A stretch of DNA of 64,000 bases, from the NCBI RefSeq assembly GCF_030161575.1, contig NZ_BSUL01000001.1, positions 1,965,809 to 2,029,808 of the forward strand, written 5' to 3'. Under the pieces are notes generated by a model. That model was not told the origin of the DNA. It did no database searches and was given only the letters and a program-made list of their open reading frames with translations. This document shows, piece after piece, positions 34,678-43,516 of this stretch (the stretch's first letter is position 1; each line of letters starts with the position of its first letter). The position numbers and the translations under genes were made by a program. Source of the DNA: Arenivirga flava. Its GTDB lineage: Bacteria; Actinomycetota; Actinomycetes; Actinomycetales; Microbacteriaceae.

Positions 34678-35032
34678 GGGGTGGTCCGTTCGAGATGAAG
34701 GCGTGTCAACGCGCGGGTGATGCGGTGGGCTGCAGGACGCAGCCGGTGGGCGGAACCGGTGAGATGATGCGTGGCGCGGCGGCGTCGTACACGATCCCGA
34801 CTCTCTCCGCGTCGAACGCGGCGCTCCGATCAGTCGCCGGAATGCTCGGGTGGCCGAACCGGGCGGTCGGTTGTCGCGGAGCAGCGCACGCTCGCTGATG
34901 ATCAGATGCTAGCGGTATCTCACAAAATTACCTAATTTTCTTCCGCGCTTATTTTGTTAACTCAGTGCTCGTTGTACCGTGGACCACGACCGCAGTGACC
35001 TGCAGCACCGACACGAGACGCCTCGAGCAGCG
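34678..35032. other. Divergent intergenic region between cassette B and marR
   Basis: 355 nt. The last 120 nt are sharply AT-rich for this genome and hold the 16-bp palindrome at 34924-34939 and a TACCGT box (34974-34979) pointing to the MarR gene. A short open frame at 34695-34898 has no ribosome site or recognisable sequence and is not called as a gene. Confidence 0.4.
34924..34939. promoter_or_regulatory. AT-rich palindrome, candidate MarR operator
   Basis: AAAATTA-CC-TAATTTT is a perfect 7-bp inverted repeat with a 2-nt centre, about 110 nt upstream of the MarR ATG and about 250 nt upstream of the divergent cassette B. MarR proteins commonly bind AT-rich palindromes of this length and repress their own divergent regions. 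Confidence 0.55.
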
Positions 35033-35470
35033 ATGACCACGACTCAGAGCACCACCACGCCCCTCGCTGACGCCCTCCATGCGTTCGTGGAGGCACGCAA
35101 CGCGGCGCTGCTCCGCGCACGCAAGGCGCTCGGTCTCGGCGACCTCGATGCACGCGCGCTGCTCTACATCGCCACGCACCCGGACACGCGGCCCGGCGAC
35201 CTGCGCGGCTACCTCGGGATCACCTCAGCGGGGGTGACGACCCTGACGAACCGGCTCATCGACAAAGGCGCCGTGGCGCGCGAGATCGACGCGAACGACC
35301 GTCGATCCACCACCATCACCGTCACCGCCGACCTCGACAGCGAGCCCTGGATCGCACTCAGGCACTTCGACCACGACCTCGCCGCGAGCCTCGCCGACAG
35401 CGACCCTGACGCCGCAGCCGCATTCGCAGAGCTGCTGACCTCGGCAGTCGCCAGCCTCCCCCAGCGCTGA
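35033..35470 (+). CDS. MarR-family transcriptional regulator
   Basis: 145 residues from the ATG at 35033; a GTG at 34979 would add 18 polar residues but overlaps the likely promoter. The winged HTH is LDARALLYIATHPDTRPGDL, LRGYLGITSAGVTTLTNRLI, then IDANDRRSTTITVTADLD, the DxRxxx wing of MarR proteins. MarR dimers usually repress efflux or stress genes and release on binding a small ligand or oxidation. No cysteine is present, so thiol redox sensing is unlikely. The AT-rich palindrome at 34924-34939 is a probable operator. Confidence 0.88.
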   Translation: MTTTQSTTTPLADALHAFVEARNAALLRARKALGLGDLDARALLYIATHPDTRPGDLRGYLGITSAGVTTLTNRLIDKGAVAREIDANDRRSTTITVTADLDSEPWIALRHFDHDLAASLADSDPDAAAAFAELLTSAVASLPQR

Positions 35471-35484
35471 GGACGCACAGTCGC

Positions 35485-35739
35485 TCAGGTGTCGGCCTGG
35501 TCACGCTCCTCGATGAGCTCCTCGACGTTGCTGACGACCTCTTCCGGCACCACCAACGGCGCGCCGCCGAGGTGCGCCTCGTTCTCGCTCTGCACCATCG
35601 CCTCGACCTCGACGACGCTGAGCTCCGGATGCTCGGCCGACAGCTTCGCGACGACCGCCTCGTAGGCGACCGCCGGCGTATCAGCCACGGTCGTACGGTC
35701 CTCGGGATCGAAACCCAGATCGCTGGTCGACGCACTCAT
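35485..35739 (-). CDS. Small three-helix-type acidic protein
   Basis: 84 residues from ATG 35739. It is very acidic. AVVAKLSAEHPELSVVEVEAMVQSENEAHLGGAPLVVPEEVV parallels the cassette B 78-residue protein (FPELS, GGTPVAVP at equal spacing), so it is probably a related three-helix dimerisation-type protein. Function unknown. It is convergent with the MarR gene, 14 nt from its stop. Confidence 0.6.
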   Translation of the reverse strand: MSASTSDLGFDPEDRTTVADTPAVAYEAVVAKLSAEHPELSVVEVEAMVQSENEAHLGGAPLVVPEEVVSNVEELIEERDQADT

Positions 35740-35971
35740 GTCCCCATGTCTACCAGCCGCGCGGCGCGATAAGTCCTCGCGCATGGCCCAGCACCTGCCG
35801 CCTGCGTGCGCGGATGACCGCGGTCCATCACGCAGCCACTCGTGCGGCTGCGCAGGACGGCGCGCGTCGAGATGACGCCCCGAGTCGCCAGCATGGCTCG
35901 GCGTTCGTCGGCGCGCCTATGCTCCCCCGCAGCGACGCACCCGACGTCCATCCGAGCCAGGAGGAGCCCTC

Positions 35972-36634
35972 ATGCCCGAGCAGACCATCGCCCAGCAGGT
36001 CGACACGTTCAACGAGGGCTTCGCCGCCCAGATCGGACCGGAGCTCTCGTCCGTCTTCGACGACGAGCAGGCCGCACTGCGCAGCGCCGGGCGGCCCGCG
36101 GGCGCCGCAGGCGTCGGCGACACCGTGCCGCAGGCGGACCTGCTGACACCCTCCGGAACGGGAGCGCCGCTCGGCACGGTGCTGGACGGCCGGGTCTCGG
36201 TGGTCGTCTTCTACCGCGGAGCCTGGTGCCCGTACTGCAATCTCACGCTGCGCACCTACCAGCAGGAGCTGCTGCCCGAGCTCGAGTCCCGCGGCGCCCA
36301 GCTCATCGCCGTCTCGCCGCAGACCCCCGAGGGTTCCGAACGGGCGGTCGCGAACGGCGAACTCGCCTTCCCGGTGCTCTCCGATCCGGGCAACGGTCTC
36401 GCCGCCGCGCTCGGCATCGTCACCGCCCCCAGTCCGGAGGCGCGGGAGGCGCACGCGCAGCTCGGCTTCGACGTCGCCGACAGCAACACCGATGCGACGG
36501 CGGCGGTACCCTTCCCGTCCGTGTTCGTCATCGACGAGGCCGGCGTGATCCGCTTCGTCGACATCCAGGTCGACTACACCGCCCGCACCGAGGTCGCGAC
36601 GATCCTCGACGCGGTCGAGGCGATCCGGGGCTGA
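35972..36634 (+). CDS. Peroxiredoxin-like (AhpC/TSA family) protein
   Basis: 220 residues. After an N-terminal helix, the thioredoxin-fold core contains VVFYRGAWCPYCNLTLRTYQ, with a CPYC motif in the position of the peroxidatic Cys, and LIAVSPQTPEGSERAVANGE. FPVLSDPGNGLAAALGI and FVIDEAGVIRFVDIQVDYTAR complete the fold. The AWCPYC variant marks the alkyl-hydroperoxide-reductase-like group often annotated peroxiredoxin-like. It probably reduces peroxides in the cytoplasm. GAGGAGCCCTC lies before the ATG. Confidence 0.9.
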   Translation: MPEQTIAQQVDTFNEGFAAQIGPELSSVFDDEQAALRSAGRPAGAAGVGDTVPQADLLTPSGTGAPLGTVLDGRVSVVVFYRGAWCPYCNLTLRTYQQELLPELESRGAQLIAVSPQTPEGSERAVANGELAFPVLSDPGNGLAAALGIVTAPSPEAREAHAQLGFDVADSNTDATAAVPFPSVFVIDEAGVIRFVDIQVDYTARTEVATILDAVEAIRG

Positions 36635-36941
36635 CGGTCGGGGCCGGCCCTGCGCCGTCCGCTCGCAGGCGCGCACGAGCCCGGCACCCCAGGCTGGCCC
36701 CGTGCCCTCCGTCTACCAGCGCGCCCTCGGCGAGGTCTTCGACTACCACGGCGACCTCACCTGCGAGGCGGGTCCGGCCTGAGCGGTCGCGGAGGCGCTG
36801 CCGCCGACCACCGCTTCGCCGCGGCCTGGGCCGAGGAGGACTGAGCGCGCTCCTGGTCGCCGCACGCACCGGCGTCCTCGGCACCGCCGTCGCCGCGATC
36901 GACCCCCTCTCCCGGTAGGGGTGCCGGAAGAAGGGGTCCTC
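36635..36941. other. Intergenic region with a short gene remnant
   Basis: 307 nt. A GTG at 36702 opens a 26-codon frame whose VYQRALGEVF start resembles the N-terminus of larger conserved proteins but stops at once. Other frames after it give only short, unconnected pieces. The most likely content is a decayed gene end plus the terminator at 36901-36938. No intact gene is supported. Confidence 0.3.
36901..36938. terminator. Bidirectional hairpin with AGGGGT apex
   Basis: Fifteen-base arms (36901-36915 and 36924-36938) flank TAGGGGTG. GACCCC/GGGGTC and CCGG/CCGG pair perfectly; the middle has two C-A mismatches on the plus-sense RNA that become G-U pairs on the minus-sense RNA. It lies 4 nt beyond the end of the acyl-CoA oxidase-like gene and so should terminate that transcript. 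Its core shares 21 identical bases with the hairpin at 28180-28211. Confidence 0.7.
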
Positions 36942-39020
36942 TCAGACCGAGAGCGGCTGGTCCGCGGCGACCGGTGCCGCGTCGTCGAGCGACGCACTCC
37001 GGCGGCGACCCGTCGAGGCCTTCTCGGGCACGGGCGCCGCACCGCGCTCGCGTTGTGCGCGCAGGTGGGCGCGCGCCTCCTCCTGCCGCTCCCGCTCCGC
37101 GCCGCTCAGCACGGCCGCGCGGATGTGCTCGTTGGTGTACCCGAAGGCGTCCACGAGGTCCTGAGCGTGCGGACGGATGCGCTCCACCAGCCGGTCGATG
37201 TAGGCGGTCACCGCCTCGGCCCGCTGCTCGGAGAGGCGCCCGTGAATGAGGTACCAGGCCAGGTGGCGCTCCATCAGCCGGAAGCCGAACAGGTCGCGCA
37301 GCCAGGTGAGCACGCGGCGCGTGCCGTCGTCCTCCACCGCCTCGAGCCCGCGGGTGAAGGCCTCCCACTGCTCGAGCTCGGCGTGCGCCCGCGCCGCCTC
37401 GATGAGCTCGCGCTGGTTGCGGTTGAAGATCGCCGCCGCCTCCGCGCGACCCGCCTTCGACGCCGGTCGCAGCTTCGCAGCGACCTCGGCGACCATCGTC
37501 TCGGCGCGGTCGGCGAGCAGCTCGTGCTGGCTCTCGAGGTCCCTTACCTGCACGACCGAGCGGGCGGTCGAGCCGAGATCGGCGATCCGCTGGCCGGCGC
37601 GGCGCAGCCCGCTGCGCGAGAGCAGCCGCTCGCTCGCCTGGTCGACGACGAAGGAGGCCATCGCCCCGAAGTCGGCCTTTGCGAAGCGTCGGCTGTAGTC
37701 GGTGAGCAGGCGCTTGCCGACGAGCTGCAGCAGCACGGTGTTGTCGCCCTCGAAGGTGGCGTAGACGTCGAGGTCGGCCCGCAGGCCCACCATGCGGTTC
37801 TCGGCGAGGAAGCCGGCACCGCCGCACGCCTCGCGGCACTCCTGCAGCGTCTCGAGCGCGTGCCAGGTGGAGAGCGACTTGAGGCCGGCGGCCAGCGTCT
37901 CGAGGTCCTGCCGGTCGTCGTCGCCGTCCTCGGCGCCGGAGAACACCGCGTCGAACTTCTCGAGCAGCCCGTCGTGCGCGAAGGACGCCGCGTAGGTCGT
38001 GGCCAGGAGCGGCAGCAGGCGGCGCTGGTGCTGCTGGTAGTCGAGCAGCACGACCTCGTCGTGCTCGTCGGCGGCGGTGAACTGCCGGCGCTGGTTGCCG
38101 TAGCCGATCGCGATGGCGAGCGCCGCCTTCGAGGCCGCGACGGATGCGCCGTCGAGCGAGACGCGACCCTGCACGAGGGTGCCGAGCATGGTGAAGAAGC
38201 GGCGGCCGGGGCTCGCGATGGGCGACGAGTAGGAGCCGTCCTCGGCCACCGCCCCGTAGCGGTCGAGCAGGTTCTCGCGCGGCACGCGCACGTGGGTGAA
38301 GTGCAGGCGCCCGTTGTCGATGCCGTTGAGCCCGCCCTTGAGCCCGTCGTCCTCACCGCCGACGCCGTCGACGAAGGCGCCGGACTCGTCGCGGATCGGC
38401 ACGTAGAAGGCGTGCACGCCGTGCGCGGTGCCGCCCGTGACGAGCTGCGCGAACACGACGGCCGCGCGCCCGTGCAGGGCCGCGTTGCCGAGGTAGTCCT
38501 TCCAGGCGCCGCGGAACGGCGTGTGCAGGTCGAACGCGCCGGTCTCGGGGTCGTACGTGGCGGTCGTGCCGATGCTGGCCACATCCGATCCGTGCCCCGT
38601 CTCGGTCATGGCGAAGGCGCCGGGCATGCGCAGGTCGACGATCTCGGGCAGGAAGCGCTCGTGGTGCGACTCTGTGCCGAGGTGCAGCACGGCGGCGCCG
38701 AAGAGCCCCCACTGCACACCCGACTTGATCTGCAGGCTCGGATCGGCGAGCACGAGCTCCTCGAAGCTGGCGATGTTGCCGCCGTGGTTCGACTCGCCGC
38801 CGAACGCCGGCGGGAACGCGCGCTGCACGGCGCCCTCGCGCACGAGCCCGTGCAGCTGCTCCAGCGTGCGCGCCCGGTGCTCCGCGAGCGACTGGCCCTC
38901 GACGCGCTGGAACTCGGGGCGGGTGACGAGCTCGCGGGTGGCCAGGCGCTCATCGGCCCAGCGCCCCAGCAATTGGCGGCCGAGACCGGCGACGTCGATG
39001 CGGGTTGCGTGGTCGGACAT
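36942..39020 (-). CDS. Acyl-CoA dehydrogenase/oxidase family protein
   Basis: 692 residues, the length of acyl-CoA oxidases rather than the usual 380-residue dehydrogenases. FAMTETGHGSDVASIGTTAT is the flavin/substrate signature near residue 140, and NGRLHFTHVRVPRENLLDRY follows. The second helical domain has RACGG-like ECREACGGAGFLAENRMVGL and YATFEGDNTVLLQLVGKRLL. A second C-terminal ACOX-type helical region ends with a charged tail. It probably oxidises acyl-CoA in fatty-acid breakdown using FAD. GAGGAGCGCAC precedes the ATG. Transcription ends at the hairpin 36901-36938. Confidence 0.9.
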   Translation of the reverse strand: MSDHATRIDVAGLGRQLLGRWADERLATRELVTRPEFQRVEGQSLAEHRARTLEQLHGLVREGAVQRAFPPAFGGESNHGGNIASFEELVLADPSLQIKSGVQWGLFGAAVLHLGTESHHERFLPEIVDLRMPGAFAMTETGHGSDVASIGTTATYDPETGAFDLHTPFRGAWKDYLGNAALHGRAAVVFAQLVTGGTAHGVHAFYVPIRDESGAFVDGVGGEDDGLKGGLNGIDNGRLHFTHVRVPRENLLDRYGAVAEDGSYSSPIASPGRRFFTMLGTLVQGRVSLDGASVAASKAALAIAIGYGNQRRQFTAADEHDEVVLLDYQQHQRRLLPLLATTYAASFAHDGLLEKFDAVFSGAEDGDDDRQDLETLAAGLKSLSTWHALETLQECREACGGAGFLAENRMVGLRADLDVYATFEGDNTVLLQLVGKRLLTDYSRRFAKADFGAMASFVVDQASERLLSRSGLRRAGQRIADLGSTARSVVQVRDLESQHELLADRAETMVAEVAAKLRPASKAGRAEAAAIFNRNQRELIEAARAHAELEQWEAFTRGLEAVEDDGTRRVLTWLRDLFGFRLMERHLAWYLIHGRLSEQRAEAVTAYIDRLVERIRPHAQDLVDAFGYTNEHIRAAVLSGAERERQEEARAHLRAQRERGAAPVPEKASTGRRRSASLDDAAPVAADQPLSV

Positions 39021-39152
39021 GTGCGCTCCTCGGTGAACTCACGACGGGTGGGTGCGAGGAGACAGTAGGACAGCCACAGCGTGACGGTGCGAACGCCGTC
39101 GGAGACCTACAAGGCGCCGGCGAGCGGATGCGGGCGCGGCTGTGGGCCGCCG

Positions 39153-39986
39153 CTAGCCGACCTCGACGATCGCCTTCGGCAGCTCGGGCAGCAGCTCGCT
39201 GGCCAGGTAGCCGAGCGGCGACACGGTCGCGGCGAGTCGGGTGCCGGCCACGCCGTGCACGTGCGTGCCCCAGACCACGGCCTGCTCGAGGGGCGCCCCG
39301 CGCGCCGCCAGCCCCGCGATGGCCCCGGCGAGCACGTCGCCGCTGCCCGAGGTCGCGAGGCCCGGGCCGCCGGAGTCGGAGCGCCAGCGGCGTCCGTCCG
39401 GCGAGGCGACGACCTCGTAGCAGGAGACCACGGCACCGAGGCGCGAGGCGAGCTCCGCGACGTCCTCCTCCAGCTGCTCGGGCTCCCGGCCGAGCAGCCG
39501 CGCGACCTCGGCGTGGTTCGGGGTGAGCACCAGCCGGCCCGCGAAGGGTTCGGCCAGCTCGGGGCGCTCGGCGAGCACCCCGAGCGCGAAGGCGTCGAGG
39601 AGCACCACGGCGTCCTCGGCGGCCATGCTCGGCAGCTCCGCCAGCAGGGACTCGGTGCACTGCGGGTCATCGAGGCCCGGACCGAGCACGATGGCATCGG
39701 CGCCCGCCAGCTCGTCGGCGGCCGGACCGAGCCCGGCGGGCCCGAGCGCGACCACACCGGTCTCGAGCACCGCCACGGCGACGTGCGGGGCGACCCGCTC
39801 GTCGACGGCGAGGGTGAGCCGGCCTGCGCCCACGCGCAGCGCCGCGAGAGCGGCGAGCATGGCCGCGCCGGGCGCGGAGGCCGAGCCGCCGACGACCACC
39901 ACGCAGCCGCGGTCGTACTTCGAGGCGCCGGGCTCGGGCAGCCCCCACTCGCGCAGCAGGGACGGGGTGACGATCTCGGTGCTCAT
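39153..39986 (-). CDS. nnrD: ADP-dependent NAD(P)H-hydrate dehydratase
   Basis: 277 residues from ATG 39986, which has TACCGT 6 nt upstream (leaderless pattern). The ribokinase-like fold motifs are GCVVVVGGSASAPGAAMLAA, DAIVLGPGLDD, LVLTPNHAEVARLLG and ATSGSGDVLAGAIAGLAARG, the GxGD active-site loop. The enzyme dehydrates the S epimer of NAD(P)HX back to NAD(P)H using ADP, repairing damaged cofactors. The epimerase domain found in bifunctional Nnr proteins is absent here. It is transcribed in the same direction as its neighbours. Confidence 0.92.
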   Translation of the reverse strand: MSTEIVTPSLLREWGLPEPGASKYDRGCVVVVGGSASAPGAAMLAALAALRVGAGRLTLAVDERVAPHVAVAVLETGVVALGPAGLGPAADELAGADAIVLGPGLDDPQCTESLLAELPSMAAEDAVVLLDAFALGVLAERPELAEPFAGRLVLTPNHAEVARLLGREPEQLEEDVAELASRLGAVVSCYEVVASPDGRRWRSDSGGPGLATSGSGDVLAGAIAGLAARGAPLEQAVVWGTHVHGVAGTRLAATVSPLGYLASELLPELPKAIVEVG

Positions 39987-40038
39987 ACGGCCACGGTAGG
40001 AGCGGTCGACGGGCGCCGACGACGCCGGCAGGCCCGGT

Positions 40039-40758
40039 TCAGGGACGGTCCGGCTCGGGTGCACCCTCCTCGTCGGTGCCGTCGTGCACGGTGCCCAGAC
40101 CGGGGCCGACGTGCGCGTCGTCACCGAAGCGCTCGAGCGCCCATCCGCCGTCCGCGAGGCGCAGCTCGGTGATCGAGGCGTTCGGCACGGGGTGCTCGCT
40201 CGCGAAGCGCATCAGATCCGGTTCGTCGAGGCCGAGCAGCAGGCCGGTGGCGATCGTGACGACGGCGTCGTGCGCGACCAGCGCCGTGCATCCGCTCTGC
40301 AGCCGTTCGAGCACCGGGCGCAGCCGCAGCGCGACGTCGGCCCAGCTCTCACCGCCCGGGGGCCGGTGGTAGTACTTGCCGAGCCGCACGCGGCGCGCGG
40401 CCTCCTCGGGGTGCAGCTGCTCGACGCCCGCCCAGGTGAGCAGGTCGAGCACGCCCAGTTCGCGGTCGCGCAGGCGGTCGTCGATGCGGGGCTCGCGGTG
40501 CAGCCTGGCGCCCTGCAGCCCGATGCGCGCCGTCTCCTGCGCGCGGCGGTAGGGCGACACCAGCACGCGGTCGACGCCCGCCGCGGCGAGCGGCTCGGCG
40601 AGGGTGCGGGCCTGCCGGACGCCGAGCTCGGAGAGCGGCACGTCGGCGTCGCGCTGCTCGACGTCGAGGCGCAGGGCACCGGATCGCTCGGCGGCGGCGG
40701 CCGCGAGGTTCGCGATGCTCTCGCCGTGGCGGATGAGGAGCAGCGTGGCGGTCGACAT
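40039..40758 (-). CDS. Histidine phosphatase family protein
   Basis: 239 residues. LLLIRHGESIANLA at the start holds the catalytic RHG. VPLSELGVRQARTLAEPL, LVSPYRRAQETARIGL, the RDRELGVLD acid-containing region and LVAHDAVVTIATGLLLG with the second catalytic His follow in order. This is a phosphoglycerate-mutase-like phosphatase; the substrate is not predictable. TAGCCT lies 6 nt before the ATG, suggesting a leaderless mRNA. Confidence 0.9.
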   Translation of the reverse strand: MSTATLLLIRHGESIANLAAAAAERSGALRLDVEQRDADVPLSELGVRQARTLAEPLAAAGVDRVLVSPYRRAQETARIGLQGARLHREPRIDDRLRDRELGVLDLLTWAGVEQLHPEEAARRVRLGKYYHRPPGGESWADVALRLRPVLERLQSGCTALVAHDAVVTIATGLLLGLDEPDLMRFASEHPVPNASITELRLADGGWALERFGDDAHVGPGLGTVHDGTDEEGAPEPDRP

Positions 40759-40778
40759 CGCGCCAGGCTAGGGCCCGT

Positions 40779-41228
40779 TCAGGCCGGGAGGCGCCGCATG
40801 GGACGGTGCGGGATGCCGTCTTCCAGGTAACGCTCACCATCGACGGCGAAGCCGAAGCGCGCGTACCAGTCGACGAGGTGCTCCTGGGCGCCGAGCAGGA
40901 TCGGCAGCGCTGCGTCGAGCTCGAGGCAGCGCTCGACCGCGGCGCGCATGATCGCGCTCGCGACGCCGCGACTGCGCGCCTCCGCGGCGGTGGCGACCCG
41001 GCCGATGCGCAGCGCGCCGGGCTCGCGCAGGATGCGGGCGGTCGACAGCACCGCGCCCGCCTCCTCCGCCCAGAGCAGCTCCGCGCCGGGCTCGATGTCG
41101 CGGCCGTCGAGGTCGTCGTAGGCGGCCTCCTGCTCGACGACGAACACCGCGACCCGCAGGTGCAGGATGCGGTACAGGGTCTCCGGGGCGATGTCGGCGA
41201 CGGCGGCGCGATGGTGCTGGATGCTCAC
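40779..41228 (-). CDS. ElaA-type GNAT acetyltransferase
   Basis: 149 residues from GTG 41228, with TAGGCT 6 nt upstream. LYRILHLRVAVFVVEQEAAYDDLDGRD is the characteristic ElaA N-terminal segment (FVVEQ...Y.D.DG.D). IGRVATAAEARSRGVASAIM is the acetyl-CoA loop, and AQEHLVDWYARFGFAVDGERY ends the domain. The substrate of ElaA proteins is unknown. It lies 20 nt upstream of the phosphatase gene. Confidence 0.92.
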   Translation of the reverse strand: MSIQHHRAAVADIAPETLYRILHLRVAVFVVEQEAAYDDLDGRDIEPGAELLWAEEAGAVLSTARILREPGALRIGRVATAAEARSRGVASAIMRAAVERCLELDAALPILLGAQEHLVDWYARFGFAVDGERYLEDGIPHRPMRRLPA

Positions 41229-41280
41229 CGGACGAGCCTACGGGGGCGGCGACGCGCATCCGCTCGCTCGGTCGCGGGAC

Positions 41281-43308
<2,028 letters not shown>

Positions 43309-43426
43309 GGGGTCCAGGCTACCGGCGACCCCCGACCGGGCGAGCGGATGCAAGGCGGCCAGAGGCCGCGTCCGCTCGCCCGGTCCTGTGGAGGCGTTCT
43401 CGAGAAGGGTGCACGCGCGGGTCCCT

Positions 43427-43486
43427 GCACTGAACATCAGTGACATTTCAGTGACATATGAGTGATACATCAGTGATAATCAGTGA
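43427..43486. repeat. Array of TCAGTGA direct repeats (iterons)
   Basis: TCAGTGA occurs at 43437, 43448, 43470 and 43480, and the one-base variant TGAGTGA at 43459; a degenerate GCACTGA sits at 43427. Steps are 10, 11, 11, 11 and 10 bp, so every copy faces the same side of the helix. The array lies 30 nt before the start of the AlbA_2-type gene and is markedly AT-rich. It is likely a cooperative operator for that gene or its product. Confidence 0.75.
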
Positions 43487-43516
43487 ACTTCCCTGACCCG
43501 AAGAACAGGTGGATCG

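Noticed and set aside
34695..34898. 67-codon frame in the cassette B/marR intergenic region
   Set aside because: No ribosome site, no family resemblance, and it lies in a region better explained by divergent promoters.
36702..36782. 26-codon frame starting VYQRALGEVF as an intact small gene
   Set aside because: It stops at once and has no good ribosome site; it is described only as a possible remnant.
43427..43486. CRISPR-like array
   Set aside because: Repeats are only 7 nt with 3-4 nt spacers, there are no cas genes, and spacing follows helical phase, which fits an operator array instead.
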